Positions 36,105 to 45,226 of a stretch of DNA of 64,000 nucleotides are shown in pieces (position 1 is the first letter of the stretch; every line of letters begins with the position of its first letter). The stretch comes from Pseudomonas cavernae. Its GTDB lineage: Bacteria > Pseudomonadota > Gammaproteobacteria > Pseudomonadales > Pseudomonadaceae. Where the stretch lies: contig NZ_CP032419.1 of the NCBI RefSeq assembly GCF_003595175.1, positions 930,001-994,000 of the forward strand, given 5' to 3'. The position numbers were made by a program, and so were the translations under genes. The notes beneath the pieces were generated by a model, which did not search any database, was not told the DNA's origin, and was given only the letters and a program-made list of their open reading frames with translations.

Positions 36105-37138
36105 GGCCCGTCCTAACACCGCGCGCGCTGTTTATCGCATTGGGCCTGGCGCTGCTGCTGGCGCTCTGGCTGTCGCTGGCCTTGGGGCCGGTGAGCCTGC
36201 CGCTGGCCGATACCCTGCGCGCCGCCTTGCGCCTGCTCGGCTTGCCGCTGAGCGGTGCCGGGCTGGAGCAGGCCGAGCTGATCCTCGGCCAGATCCGCCT
36301 GCCGCGCACCCTGCTGGGGCTGGCGGTGGGCGCCGTGCTGGCGCTGTCCGGCGTCGCCATGCAGGGCTTGTTTCGCAACCCGCTGGCGGATCCCGGCTTG
36401 GTCGGGGTGTCCAGTGGCGCGGCACTGGGGGCGGCCATCGCCATCGTTGGCGGCACGGCGTTCGGCGGCCTGCCCGAGGCCTTCGCCCCCTATCTGCTGT
36501 CGCTGTGTGCCTTCGCCGGCGGCCTGGGGGTGACCGCCCTGGTCTATCGCCTCGGCCGCCGCGACGGGCAGACCAGCGTGGCGACCATGCTGCTCGCCGG
36601 CATCGCCCTGACCGCCCTGGCCGGAGCGGCGATCGGCCTGTTCACCTACCTGGCCGATGATGCCACCCTGCGCACCCTGACGTTCTGGAACCTCGGCAGC
36701 CTCAATGGTGCCAGCTACGCCCGGCTGTGGCCGCTGCTGCTGGTGACCGCCGGCGTGGCGCTGTGGCTGCCGCGCCGCGCCAAGGCGCTGAATGCCCTGC
36801 TGCTCGGCGAGTCGGAGGCGCGTCACCTGGGCTTCGCGGTCGAGCGGTTGAAGCGTGAGCTGGTGTTCTGCACCGCCCTCGGCGTCGGCGCCGCGGTGGC
36901 GGCGGCGGGCATGATCGGCTTCATCGGCCTGGTGGTGCCGCATCTGGTGCGCCTGCTGGTCGGTCCCGATCACCGCGTGCTGTTGCCGGCCTCGGCTTTG
37001 GCCGGCGCCAGTCTGCTGCTGTTTGCCGATCTGCTCGCGCGTCTGGCGCTGGCGCCGGCGGAACTGCCAATCGGCATAGTCACCGCGCTGATCGGCGCGC
37101 CCTTCTTCCTTTATCTGTTGCTGCGGGGGCGAGCCTGA
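36101..37138 (+). CDS. phuU: Haem ABC transporter permease (FecCD family)
   Basis: The inner-membrane channel of the haem importer. The 345 residues contain about ten hydrophobic helices. FecCD signatures are [46 protein letters not shown] and [21 protein letters not shown]. It begins within the phuT stop (four-base overlap), and its TGA shares one base with the phuV ATG. This tight coupling fits a fixed subunit ratio. Confidence 0.95.
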   Translation: MRPVLTPRALFIALGLALLLALWLSLALGPVSLPLADTLRAALRLLGLPLSGAGLEQAELILGQIRLPRTLLGLAVGAVLALSGVAMQGLFRNPLADPGLVGVSSGAALGAAIAIVGGTAFGGLPEAFAPYLLSLCAFAGGLGVTALVYRLGRRDGQTSVATMLLAGIALTALAGAAIGLFTYLADDATLRTLTFWNLGSLNGASYARLWPLLLVTAGVALWLPRRAKALNALLLGESEARHLGFAVERLKRELVFCTALGVGAAVAAAGMIGFIGLVVPHLVRLLVGPDHRVLLPASALAGASLLLFADLLARLALAPAELPIGIVTALIGAPFFLYLLLRGRA

Positions 37139-37905
37139 TGCTGCGTGCGGAAAATCTGAGCGTCAGGCGCGGGGCGTCTACTGTCCTCGCGGATATCCAG
37201 CTCGAGCTGCAGCCCGGCGAGGTGCTCGGCGTGCTCGGCCCCAACGGCGCGGGCAAGAGCACCCTGCTCGGTGCGCTCTGCGGCGAGCTGAGTCCGTCTG
37301 CCGGCCAGGTCCATTTGCACCAGCGGGCGCTGGCCGAGTGGTCGGGACCGGAGCGGGCGCAACGTCTGGCGGTGCTGCCGCAAAGCTCGACGCTGAATTT
37401 CGCCTTTCGCGTCGAGGCGGTGGTGGGTATGGGCCGGCTGCCGCATGCCAGCGGTCGCCAGCGGGATGAGGAAATCATCGGTGCGGCGCTGCGCGCCGCC
37501 GATGCCGCGCATTTGGCCGGGCGCAGCTACCTGGAATTGTCCGGCGGTGAACGCCAGCGCGTGCATCTGGCGCGGGTGTTGGCGCAGCTGTGGCCGGGGG
37601 CGCAGGGCCAGTGCCTGCTGCTGGACGAGCCGACCTCGATGCTCGACCCACTGCACCAACACACCACCTTGCAGGCCGTGCGTAGCTTTGCCGAGCGCGG
37701 CGCGGCGGTGCTGGTGATTCTGCACGACCTCAATCTGGCGGCGCGCTATTGCGACCGCATCCTGCTGCTCGAACGGGGCCGCGCCCATGCTCTCGGCAGC
37801 CCGGAGCAGGTGCTGCGGGCCGAGCCGCTGCAGGCGGTATTCGGCCTGGAAGTGCTGGTGCAGCAGCACCCCGAGCGCGGCCATCCGCTGATCGTCGCGC
37901 GCTGA
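37138..37905 (+). CDS. phuV: Haem ABC transporter ATP-binding protein
   Basis: The ATPase of the haem importer, 255 residues. Walker A is [10 protein letters not shown], the signature [18 protein letters not shown], Walker [13 protein letters not shown], and the H-loop [13 protein letters not shown]. This is the FecE/HmuV subgroup. It starts at the last base of phuU and is followed by phuW 42 bases later. Confidence 0.95.
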   Translation: MLRAENLSVRRGASTVLADIQLELQPGEVLGVLGPNGAGKSTLLGALCGELSPSAGQVHLHQRALAEWSGPERAQRLAVLPQSSTLNFAFRVEAVVGMGRLPHASGRQRDEEIIGAALRAADAAHLAGRSYLELSGGERQRVHLARVLAQLWPGAQGQCLLLDEPTSMLDPLHQHTTLQAVRSFAERGAAVLVILHDLNLAARYCDRILLLERGRAHALGSPEQVLRAEPLQAVFGLEVLVQQHPERGHPLIVAR

Positions 37906-37947
37906 GCGGTCACGCCTTGCGCCTATCCCCACTCTAGAGGTACTCCT

Positions 37948-38826
37948 GTGCGTCTTGCTCTGTTGCTTTGTCTGACCCTGTTGGCGGCCTGCCAGTCCGT
38001 TCCCCCGTTACCGACCTGGCAGAGCCCGGAAGGCCGTGAACATGCCGAACTCGGGGTGATTCGCGACCTGCGCAGTGGCGAGCTGTTGACTCCGCAGCAA
38101 CTGGTCGAGCGTTTGGCCGCCGCGCCGCGGGTGCTGGTCGGCGAGCAGCACGACAATCCCGATCACCATGCCCTGCAGCTGTGGCTACTCAAGGCCCTCG
38201 CCGAGCGCCGGGTGCAGGGCAGCCTGCTGCTGGAAATGCTCAATCCCGACCAACAGGCCAAGGTCGAGCAGGTGCGCGCCGAGCTGAAGGCGGGGCAGCC
38301 GCCGGCCGACTTGGCGAGCGCGCTGGCCTGGCAGAAGAACTGGGATTGGGCGCTCTATGGCCTGATCGTCAGCTATGCCCTGGCGCAGCCTTATCCGCTA
38401 TTGGCGGCGAACCTGGATCGCAGCGAAATCCTGCGCATCTACCGTGAGCAACCGCTGCTCAATGGCAAAGTGTCCACCGCGCCAGGCGTGCGCGAGCCGT
38501 TGCTGGCACAGGTCCGCGAATCGCATTGCGGCCTGCTGCCCGAAGCGCAGCTGCCCGCCATGCTCGCCGTGCAGCAGCAGCGCGACCGGCGCATGGCCGA
38601 GCGTCTGCTGGCGGCGCCGCCCCCGGCGCTGCTGTTCGCCGGCGCCTTCCATGTGCGCCGCGATCTCGGCGTGCCGCTGCATCTGACCGACCTCGGCGCG
38701 GCGAGCGGCAATCTGGTGCTGGTATTGGCGGAAGTGGGTAAGCCGGTTGAGGCCGAGCAGGCCGATTTTGTCTGGTACACCGCCGCGCTGCCGGTGCAGG
38801 ACCACTGCGCCAAACTGCGGCGCTGA
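37948..38826 (+). CDS. phuW: ChaN-type haem-binding lipoprotein PhuW
   Basis: The last gene of the haem operon. The 292-residue protein begins at a GTG and has a lipobox (LLAACQS, modified Cys at 15), so it is membrane-anchored on the periplasmic side. The ChaN/DUF399 body has VLVGEQHDNPDHHALQLWLL and SLLLEMLNPDQQ. Family members bind haem, and PhuW is listed with the phu operon in Pseudomonas aeruginosa. Its exact role in uptake is unproven. A strong terminator follows. Confidence 0.88.
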   Translation: MRLALLLCLTLLAACQSVPPLPTWQSPEGREHAELGVIRDLRSGELLTPQQLVERLAAAPRVLVGEQHDNPDHHALQLWLLKALAERRVQGSLLLEMLNPDQQAKVEQVRAELKAGQPPADLASALAWQKNWDWALYGLIVSYALAQPYPLLAANLDRSEILRIYREQPLLNGKVSTAPGVREPLLAQVRESHCGLLPEAQLPAMLAVQQQRDRRMAERLLAAPPPALLFAGAFHVRRDLGVPLHLTDLGAASGNLVLVLAEVGKPVEAEQADFVWYTAALPVQDHCAKLRR

Positions 38827-38840
38827 GCCACTCAAAGATT

Positions 38841-38866
38841 GGCCGCCCGCGTGGGCGGCCTTTTCT
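38841..38866 (+). terminator. Terminator of the phu operon
   Basis: GGCCGCCC-GCGT-GGGCGGCC is followed by TTTTCTT on the plus strand, 15 bases after the phuW stop. It nearly abuts the prrF terminator facing the other way. Confidence 0.9.
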
Positions 38867-38873
38867 TGCGGGC

Positions 38874-38987
38874 AAAAAAAAGACCCGGCAGAGCCGGGTC
38901 AAAAACCGTGATTAGCCTGATGAGGAGATAATCTGAAAAGTCCGACTGGATAGTCTCTCAGCTTATCGGCTGATCTCGCGATCAGTT
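38874..38987 (-). ncRNA. prrF: PrrF iron-responsive small RNA (single copy)
   Basis: The Pseudomonas counterpart of RyhB: repressed by Fur, it base-pairs with mRNAs of iron-using proteins with Hfq. On the minus strand the RNA begins near AACTGATCGCGAGATCAGCC. It contains the conserved core GATTATCTCCTCATCAGGC and ends in the terminator GACCCGGC-TCT-GCCGGGTC plus eight T (38874-38881). Its length of about 114 nt matches known PrrF RNAs. The position between phuW and cbpA is that of prrF1-prrF2 in P. aeruginosa, but only one copy is present. Confidence 0.92.
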
Positions 38988-38995
38988 GAGAGAAT

Positions 38996-39014
38996 AATAA
39001 CAATTCTCATTTCT
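38996..39014 (-). promoter_or_regulatory. Fur box of prrF
   Basis: On the minus strand AGAAATGAGAATTGTTATT matches the 19-base Fur consensus at 12 positions, including the ATGA-AAT core. It ends about 8 bases upstream of the predicted start, so it overlaps the -10 region and bound Fur would block polymerase. Confidence 0.8.
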
Positions 39015-39064
39015 AAGTCAACACGCCGTTGCTAGTTTTTTGCTTAGCGCCTACCTGAAGCAAA

Positions 39065-39088
39065 GAACCCGGCATCGCGCCGGGTTCT
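39065..39088 (-). terminator. Terminator of cbpA
   Basis: On the minus strand GAACCCGGCGCGATGCCGGGTTC is a nine-to-ten-pair hairpin followed by TTTGCTTC. It lies 20 bases beyond the cbpA stop and upstream of the prrF promoter. Confidence 0.8.
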
Positions 39089-39107
39089 GCCGAGCGTGGC
39101 AAGCTGA

Positions 39108-39896
39108 TCAGGCGGTGCGCAGTTGGGTGACTTCCTTGTTCAGCAGGTCGATGCGCCGGGCCATGCTCTCGATCAGGCTGTGGGCGATGCGCGGGTTGCT
39201 CTGCATCAGGCTGAGGAACTGCTCCTTGGGAATCACCATCACCGTGCAGGGCTCGCTGGCCAGCACCGTGGCGCTGCGCTTTTCTCGGGTGAACACGGCC
39301 ATGGCACCGAAGATTTCATCTTTCTGCACGTCGCCGACCTTGTGGCCATCGACATAGGCCTCGGCGTGGCCTTCGATGATGATGAACACGTGATTGGCCT
39401 CGTCGCCCTGGTGGATCAGCTCTTCGCCGGCGGCGAAATGCTGGAAGCCGGTGGCCGGGCGGATGTCCGGCTGCTTGAGGTGGGCGAGGGCGTCGGAGAG
39501 CAGGGCGGTGTGGCCGATCAGGTACTGGATCAGCAGCTCCTGGCGCTGCTCGCTGGCGTAGATGTGCTGGAGCACCTCGTGACGCGCATAGGGGATCAGG
39601 CTCAGCGGTTCTTCGCTGCTGTAGCGGCAGCTCGGCAGTTCGATGCCCTGGCGCAGGCCAACCAGATCGCCTTCCTGCAGATAGAACAGTGGGCGCTCGT
39701 CGACCAGCGCATGCAGCAGGCCATTTTCGATGATGAACACCTGATCGTGCGGCAATTCCTGCACCAGATCATCCGTGCGTTCGATGCGCAGCGGCTCGCC
39801 GGCGGGAGCTAGGCCTTCCAGGAGTTGGTTGGGGATGCTTTGCAGGCGGTTGATCAGTTGGTCGGCGTAGGCCGGTTGCTCCCCGAGTAGATACAT
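39108..39896 (-). CDS. cbpA: Cyclic nucleotide-binding protein CbpA
   Basis: A 262-residue protein. The ATG at 39896 (MYLLGEQPAYADQL) follows AAGGAATT; the frame to 39953 has no ribosome site. The N-terminal half is a degenerate cNMP-like/regulatory domain. The C-terminal half is a cyclic-nucleotide fold with FAAGEELIHQGDEANHVFIII and the phosphate-binding cassette IFGAMAVFTREKRSATV. The homologue beside prrF in P. aeruginosa is CbpA, a cAMP-binding polar protein under Vfr control. A possible Vfr site lies 100 bases upstream. Confidence 0.9.
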   Translation of the reverse strand: MYLLGEQPAYADQLINRLQSIPNQLLEGLAPAGEPLRIERTDDLVQELPHDQVFIIENGLLHALVDERPLFYLQEGDLVGLRQGIELPSCRYSSEEPLSLIPYARHEVLQHIYASEQRQELLIQYLIGHTALLSDALAHLKQPDIRPATGFQHFAAGEELIHQGDEANHVFIIIEGHAEAYVDGHKVGDVQKDEIFGAMAVFTREKRSATVLASEPCTVMVIPKEQFLSLMQSNPRIAHSLIESMARRIDLLNKEVTQLRTA

Positions 39897-39995
39897 ACGG
39901 TAATTCCTTGAACTGGCTGGGCTGACGAGAATCCACGAACGTCCCTGAAACAATAGGCTGTGCCCCCCTTGCGCGTAAATCGCTCAGCGCAGAGG

Positions 39996-40016
39996 TTGTG
40001 AGCTAGCTCTTATTGT
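39996..40016 (-). promoter_or_regulatory. Candidate Vfr/CRP site upstream of cbpA
   Basis: On the minus strand the 21-mer starting ACAATAAGAG and ending AGCTCACAA agrees with the Vfr consensus at about 14 of 18 defined positions, including TCACA. It lies about 100 bases before the cbpA ATG and overlaps the TfoX-gene stop. Confidence 0.4.
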
Positions 40017-40275
40017 CGGCTGGCGGAGCATCCAGTTGGCCATTCAACGCGGCCTTATGGTCGGCAGGCAACTGGTTCCAATGGACGTCAAGCAGTGCCC
40101 CTTCAATCGCATAGAGCAGCACTTTGGAGGCGCGAAAGCCGCGTGCCTGCACGGCCCGGTAGGCACCGACCGCGCCGAGGCGGCGCAGGTCGGTGGCGCT
40201 GTGGATGCCTGCCGCATGTAGCCACTGAGCCGAGGTTTTGCCGAGGTTTTTCAGGTGTTGTAGTTCGTCGTTCAT
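40003..40275 (-). CDS. TfoX C-terminal-domain protein
   Basis: A 90-residue protein made only of the TfoX/Sxy C-terminal helix-hairpin-helix-like domain: LKNLGKTSAQWLHAAGIHSATDLRRLGAVGAYRAV. Full TfoX regulates competence with CRP; the N-terminal half is absent here, so a competence role cannot be claimed. AAGGAGGCGTC precedes the ATG at 40275; the six-codon extension to 40293 is not needed. It lies upstream of cbpA on the same strand. Confidence 0.85.
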   Translation of the reverse strand: MNDELQHLKNLGKTSAQWLHAAGIHSATDLRRLGAVGAYRAVQARGFRASKVLLYAIEGALLDVHWNQLPADHKAALNGQLDAPPADNKS

Positions 40276-40383
40276 GACGCCTCCTTGCCCCACCGGACGG
40301 CTGTCCCGAGGTCAAGTGCTCGGGCAGTCTGCTGGAGAGTGTAGCGGTCGGCGGGCAAAACGCGGTGACGGGCGTCGGGAGGT

Positions 40384-40404
40384 GCGGCAGGGTCGGCCTG
40401 CCGC
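40384..40404 (-). terminator. Hairpin after the two-kinase gene
   Basis: GCGGCAGG (40384-40391) pairs with CCTGCCGC (40397-40404) about 17 bases beyond the stop. There is no U-run on the minus strand, so function as a terminator is uncertain. Confidence 0.35.
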
Positions 40405-40420
40405 GGATTTTGCGGCGCGT

Positions 40421-41983
40421 TTAAAGCCCCGGCAGGCGTTGCCGAATCCCGCTGATCAGGCTATCCAGGCTGGCGCTCTCGTGGGTGTTGACGCGCTTGC
40501 AGTGGGTCAGCTCCTCGGCGCCCAGGGCCTCGCGACTGGCCTGTTGCGCCTGGATGACCTCGAGGGTGGCGTCGGACGGATCTTGTCCGGCGTTCTGGCG
40601 CTGGGCCAGCCATTCGACGATCACTTCCTGCGGCGCCTGGCAGTCGAGAATCAGGAATGGCACGCCGGCGCTTTCGGCCGCCAGGCAGGCGGCCTGGCGT
40701 TGCGCTTGTTGCAGATAGGCCGCGTCGATCACCACCGGAAAGCCGGCGTGCAAGGCGCCTGCGGCCAGTTGATGCAGGCGCTGGTAGGTCGCGGCGCTGG
40801 CGTCTGGGTTATAGATGCCGCCGTGCAGCTGGCCCTGAGCGGTCGCGGGCTGCTCGCCGAACAGGCGCTTGCGCTCGACGTCCGAACGCAGGCGGATGGC
40901 GCCCAGGGCCTCAACCAGGCGCACGGCGACATGGCTCTTGCCGACGGCGGAAACGCCATGGGTAATGGCCAGTAGGCGCGAAGGAATGGCGCTGTAGCTC
41001 TCCGCCAGGGCGGCATAGCTGCGGTACTGGCGCAGGATCACCGCGCGCTGCACGGCATCCTGCTCCTGACCGAGGCGGAACAGGTTGACCTTGGCGCGTA
41101 CCAGGGCGCGGTAGGCCTTGTAGAAGTTGAGCAGCTCCAGCGCGGCGTAGTCGCCGGTGTGCTCCAGCCAGGTGCTGACGAAGCGGCGCGCCAGCGGCTT
41201 GAGGTTGCGGTCTTCCAGGTCCATGGCGAGGAAGGCGGCGTCCGAGGCGATGTCGATCATGCGGAATGGCTCGTTGAATTCGATGCAGTCGAACAGCACC
41301 ACCTCACCGTCCAGCAGGGTGGCGTTGCCCAAGTGGATATCGCCGTGGCATTCACGGATCGAGCCGTTGGCCGCGCGCTGGGCCAGCAGCGGTTCGAGGC
41401 GGCTGAAGCTGGCCTCGGTCCAGGCCTCGAGGGCGTCCAGCTGTTGCAGGTCGAGCTTGTCGCTGAGCAGTGGGCGGATCTGCGCGAAATTCTGCCGCAT
41501 CGGCGCGACGATCGCCTGCGGCGAGCACAGCGGATGGCTGGCCGGCACGGCCGGGGTCTGGGCGTGGAAGTCGGCGATCTGCTTGGCCAGCGCGTCGATG
41601 TGCGCGGAGGTCAGCTCGCGGCGCGCCTGCACTTCGCTGAGCAACTGGCTCTGCGGGAACTGGCGCATCTTCAGCGCGTATTCGATGGCCGGGCCGGCGC
41701 CGGCCAGTTGCGGCGCCTCGGCGCTGCCGGTGATTGGCAGCACTTCCAGGTACAGGCCTTCAGTCAGACGCTGGTTGAGGCGCAGCTCCTCGCCACAGAA
41801 GTGCTGGCGGGCGGCCAGGTCGGTGAAGTCGAGAAAGCCGAAGTTCACCGGCTTCTTAATCTTGTAGGCATAGGGGCCGGTCAGCAGTACCCAGGAAATA
41901 TGCGTCTCGATGACCTGGAACGCCTCAACCGGGTGCGGATAAAGGGCGGGGTTCTGCAGCGCGGCGATCAGGGTCTGGCTCAC
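40421..41983 (-). CDS. Aminoglycoside-phosphotransferase-like / P-loop kinase fusion protein
   Basis: A 520-residue two-domain protein starting at a GTG preceded by AAGGA; the longer frame to 42106 runs into the mrcB promoter. Residues about 1-340 look like an APH/choline-kinase fold: IRECHGDIHLGNATLL with the catalytic Asp, and LFDCIEFNEPFRMIDIASDAAF for the metal site. Residues about 345-520 are a P-loop kinase with GVSAVGKSHVA, related to gluconate/zeta-toxin-type kinases. The substrate is unknown. It diverges from mrcB with 116 bases between starts. Confidence 0.82.
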   Translation of the reverse strand: MSQTLIAALQNPALYPHPVEAFQVIETHISWVLLTGPYAYKIKKPVNFGFLDFTDLAARQHFCGEELRLNQRLTEGLYLEVLPITGSAEAPQLAGAGPAIEYALKMRQFPQSQLLSEVQARRELTSAHIDALAKQIADFHAQTPAVPASHPLCSPQAIVAPMRQNFAQIRPLLSDKLDLQQLDALEAWTEASFSRLEPLLAQRAANGSIRECHGDIHLGNATLLDGEVVLFDCIEFNEPFRMIDIASDAAFLAMDLEDRNLKPLARRFVSTWLEHTGDYAALELLNFYKAYRALVRAKVNLFRLGQEQDAVQRAVILRQYRSYAALAESYSAIPSRLLAITHGVSAVGKSHVAVRLVEALGAIRLRSDVERKRLFGEQPATAQGQLHGGIYNPDASAATYQRLHQLAAGALHAGFPVVIDAAYLQQAQRQAACLAAESAGVPFLILDCQAPQEVIVEWLAQRQNAGQDPSDATLEVIQAQQASREALGAEELTHCKRVNTHESASLDSLISGIRQRLPGL

Positions 41984-42099
41984 GGTCGATCCTTGAGTAC
42001 GGACTGAATGGAAAGGCGCATTATGGCCTCTGAGGGAGGCTGTGCAAACCGCCGGAGGGTGCCTGCCGGCCCTGGACAAAGTGCGTATAATGCGCCGCC

Positions 42100-44427
42100 A
42101 TGACACGCTCCCGATCTTCCCGCTCCCCCCGTTCGCGCGCTAAGCGCTCCTCTTCCGGCATGCGCCCCTGGCTGGGTTGGGCCCTCAAGCTCGGCCTGGT
42201 TGGCCTGGTGCTGCTGGCCGGTTTCGCCGTTTACCTGGATGCCGTGGTGCAGGAGAAGTTCTCCGGCAAGCGCTGGACCATCCCGGCCAAGGTCTACGCC
42301 CGCCCGCTCGAGCTGTTCGTCGGCCAGAAGCTGACCAAGGGCGACTTCCTCACCGAACTGGATGCCCTCGGCTATCGCCGCGAGTCGTCGGCCAGTGGCC
42401 CCGGCGCGACGGTGGTGGCGGGCAATAATGTCGAACTGCATACCCGTGGCTTCCAGTTCTACGAGGGCGCCGAGTCGGCGCAGCGGGTGCGCGTGCGCTT
42501 CTCCGGCGATTATGTCGCCGCCCTCAGTCAGGGCAATGACGCCGAACTGGCCGTCGCTCGCCTGGAGCCGTTGCTGATCGGCGGCCTGTATCCGGCCCAC
42601 AACGAGGACCGCATCCTCATCAAGCTGGATCAGGTGCCGCCTTATCTGGTCGACACCCTGGTGGCGGTGGAGGATCGCGAGTTCTTCAATCACCACGGGG
42701 TTTCGCCGAAGTCCATCGCCCGCGCCATGTGGGTCAACGCCAGCAGCGGGCATCTGCGCCAGGGCGGTAGCACCCTGACCCAGCAGTTGGTGAAGAACTT
42801 CTACCTGACCAGCGAACGCAGCCTCGTGCGCAAGGCGACCGAGGCCATGATGGCGGTTTTGCTGGAGCTGCATTACGACAAGCAGGAAATACTCGAGGCC
42901 TACCTCAACGAGGTGTTTCTCGGTCAGGACGGTCAGCGTGCGGTGCATGGCTTCGGCCTGGCCAGCCAGTACTTCTTCAGTCGGCCGTTGGCCGAGCTGA
43001 AGTTGCATCAGGTGGCGATGCTGGTCGCCATGGTCAAGGGGCCGACCTACTACAACCCGCGGCGCAATCCCGAACGCGCCTTGGTGCGCCGCAACCTGGT
43101 GCTCGATCTGCTGGCCGAACAGGGCGTGGTGACAGCCGAGGAGGCGGATGCGGCGAAAAAACTGCCGCTGGGCGTGACTGCGCGCGGCAGCATGGCCGAC
43201 AGCTCCTATCCGGCGTTTCTCGACCTGGTCAAGCGTCAACTGCGCCAGGACTACCGTGACGAGGACTTGACCGAAGAAGGCCTGCGCATCTTCACCAGCT
43301 TCGACCCGATTCTACAGCTCAAGGCCGAGGGTGCCCTGGGCGCGACCCTGAAGGGCTTGAGCGGGCGCAAGGGCGTCGACCAGGTGGAAGCGGCGATGGT
43401 CGTGACCAATCCCGAAACCGGCGAAGTACAGGCGATGATCGGCAGTCGCCAGCCGCGCTTCGCCGGCTTCAACCGGGCGCTGGACGCGGTGCGGCCGATT
43501 GGCTCGCTGATCAAACCGGCGGTTTACCTGACGGCGCTGGAGCGACCCAGTCAGTACACTCTGACCAGTTGGCTGGCCGACGAGCCGTTCTCGGTCAAGG
43601 GCCAGGATGGTCAAGTCTGGCGGCCGCAGAATTACGACCACAAGGCGCACGGCACTATTTATCTGTATCAGGGCCTGGCCAACTCCTACAACCTGTCCAC
43701 CGCCAAGCTGGGCCTGGAAGTCGGCGTGCCGAACGTGCTCAAGACCCTCGCCCGCCTCGGTGTGTCGCGCGAGTGGCCGGCTTACCCATCGATGCTGCTG
43801 GGTGCCGGCTCGCTCAGCCCGGTGGAAGTGGCGACCATGTACCAGACCCTCGCCAATGGCGGCTTCAATACCCCGCTGCGGGGCATTCGCAGCGTGCTGA
43901 CGGCCGACGGGCAGCCGCTCAAGCGCTATCCCTTCCAGGTCCAGCAGCGCTTCGATCCCGGCGCCATTTACCTGGTGCAGAATGCCATGCAGCGGGTCAT
44001 GCGCGAGGGCACCGGGCGTTCGGTGTACAGCCAGTTGTCCAGCTCGCTGAATCTGGCCGGCAAGACCGGGACCAGCAACGACTCGCGCGACAGCTGGTTC
44101 GCCGGCTTCAGTCAGGATTTGCTCGCGGTGGTCTGGCTGGGCCGTGACGACAACGGCCCGACGCCGCTGACCGGTGCCACCGGTGCGCTGCAGGTGTGGA
44201 CCGGCTTCATGCGTCGCGCCGATCCGTTGCCGCTGAACATGCCGTTGCCGGACAACGTGGTGCAGGCCTGGATCGACGCCGGCACCGGTCAGGGTTCGGC
44301 TGCCGGCTGCCCGAATGCGGTGCAGATGCCGTATATTCGTGGTAGTGAACCGACGCCTGGTCCGGCTTGCGGACTCGAGGCGCCGGTGGACGCGGTGATG
44401 GACTGGGTGCGCGGGTGGATGAATTGA
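42100..44427 (+). CDS. mrcB: Bifunctional penicillin-binding protein 1B
   Basis: A class A PBP that polymerises and cross-links peptidoglycan. The 775 residues run in order: a basic cytoplasmic tail, a membrane helix (LKLGLVGLVLLAGFAVYL, about 30-47), a UB2H-like region, the GT51 domain (VAVEDREFFNHHG with the catalytic Glu, then GGSTLTQQLVKNFYL) and the transpeptidase. Transpeptidase motifs are SLIK (serine nucleophile in RPIGSLIKP), SYN (NSYNLSTAK) and KTGTSN. The lipoprotein gene lpoP follows 46 bases later. Confidence 0.96.
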   Translation: MTRSRSSRSPRSRAKRSSSGMRPWLGWALKLGLVGLVLLAGFAVYLDAVVQEKFSGKRWTIPAKVYARPLELFVGQKLTKGDFLTELDALGYRRESSASGPGATVVAGNNVELHTRGFQFYEGAESAQRVRVRFSGDYVAALSQGNDAELAVARLEPLLIGGLYPAHNEDRILIKLDQVPPYLVDTLVAVEDREFFNHHGVSPKSIARAMWVNASSGHLRQGGSTLTQQLVKNFYLTSERSLVRKATEAMMAVLLELHYDKQEILEAYLNEVFLGQDGQRAVHGFGLASQYFFSRPLAELKLHQVAMLVAMVKGPTYYNPRRNPERALVRRNLVLDLLAEQGVVTAEEADAAKKLPLGVTARGSMADSSYPAFLDLVKRQLRQDYRDEDLTEEGLRIFTSFDPILQLKAEGALGATLKGLSGRKGVDQVEAAMVVTNPETGEVQAMIGSRQPRFAGFNRALDAVRPIGSLIKPAVYLTALERPSQYTLTSWLADEPFSVKGQDGQVWRPQNYDHKAHGTIYLYQGLANSYNLSTAKLGLEVGVPNVLKTLARLGVSREWPAYPSMLLGAGSLSPVEVATMYQTLANGGFNTPLRGIRSVLTADGQPLKRYPFQVQQRFDPGAIYLVQNAMQRVMREGTGRSVYSQLSSSLNLAGKTGTSNDSRDSWFAGFSQDLLAVVWLGRDDNGPTPLTGATGALQVWTGFMRRADPLPLNMPLPDNVVQAWIDAGTGQGSAAGCPNAVQMPYIRGSEPTPGPACGLEAPVDAVMDWVRGWMN

Positions 44428-44473
44428 GCGCGTGGGCGAATAGATCGCCGTCAAGTGACGAGGGTGTGCAGTA

Positions 44474-45226
44474 GTGAATAAGTGGTTGATTCCTGCGCTG
44501 GTGTCCAGCGCATTGTTGAGTGGCTGCGCGTCGCCCCAGCGTGGCTCTATCCCGGTGGTGGATTCGGGGACCTCAATCACTGAAGAGCAGGTCGATGGCG
44601 GGGGTTATCGTCAAGCTGCGTCGCAACCGCAGGCGCAATCGCTGCCGCAGGATGCGGGGGTGGTGGTGATGGTGCCTGGCGCGAGCAATGGCGGCTCATC
44701 CAGCCAGGCGCTCCCGGCTGCCAGTGCACCGATTTCCGGGTCGATCGATGGCGGTCCGGTTACCCCGGGACCGATCGCTCCGGGTCCAGGCGCAACTGCG
44801 CCGGGCGCCAATGTTTCCAACTCACCGCCCAGCTACGGCGCACCGGCTCCGACTGCCCCCAGTGGCATTCCTGCCGCCGGCGGTCTGGCGGCCGACGAGC
44901 AGCTCGATGGGCCGGTGTTGGCATTGCTGACCACTGCGCAACAACAGCAGGGCGGTGGCGATCTGAATGGCGCCGCGTCCAGCCTGGAGCGGGCCCAGCG
45001 CATTGCGCCACGCGAACCGCAGGTGCTTTATCGTCTGGCTGAAGTACGCCTGGCCCAGGGCGATGCCGCCCAAGCCGAGCAGCTCGCCCAGCGTGGTCTG
45101 AGCTATGCCGGCGGACGCCCGGCCCTGCAGGCCAGCCTCTGGGGTTTGATTGCTCAGGCCCGTGAGCGTCAAGGCAATGCCGCCGGCGCCGCGCAAGCCC
45201 GCGAGCGGGCACGGGCCAATCTCTGA
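44474..45226 (+). CDS. lpoP: TPR lipoprotein, probable PBP1B activator LpoP
   Basis: A 250-residue outer-membrane-type lipoprotein starting at a GTG. The lipobox is LLSGCAS (Cys18). A long Pro/Gly/Ser/Ala-rich tether follows (to about residue 145), then TPR-like helices (AASSLERAQRIAPREPQVLYRLAEVRLAQGDAAQAEQLAQRGLSYA). In P. aeruginosa the lipoprotein encoded beside ponB has been identified as LpoP, which stimulates PBP1B; that assignment here rests on gene order, lipobox and TPRs. Its TGA overlaps the ATG of the next gene by one base. Confidence 0.85.
   Translation: MNKWLIPALVSSALLSGCASPQRGSIPVVDSGTSITEEQVDGGGYRQAASQPQAQSLPQDAGVVVMVPGASNGGSSSQALPAASAPISGSIDGGPVTPGPIAPGPGATAPGANVSNSPPSYGAPAPTAPSGIPAAGGLAADEQLDGPVLALLTTAQQQQGGGDLNGAASSLERAQRIAPREPQVLYRLAEVRLAQGDAAQAEQLAQRGLSYAGGRPALQASLWGLIAQARERQGNAAGAAQARERARANL

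Noticed and set aside
38900..39107. Second prrF copy
   Set aside because: I looked for the conserved core again in the rest of the phuW-cbpA gap and found only the single copy.
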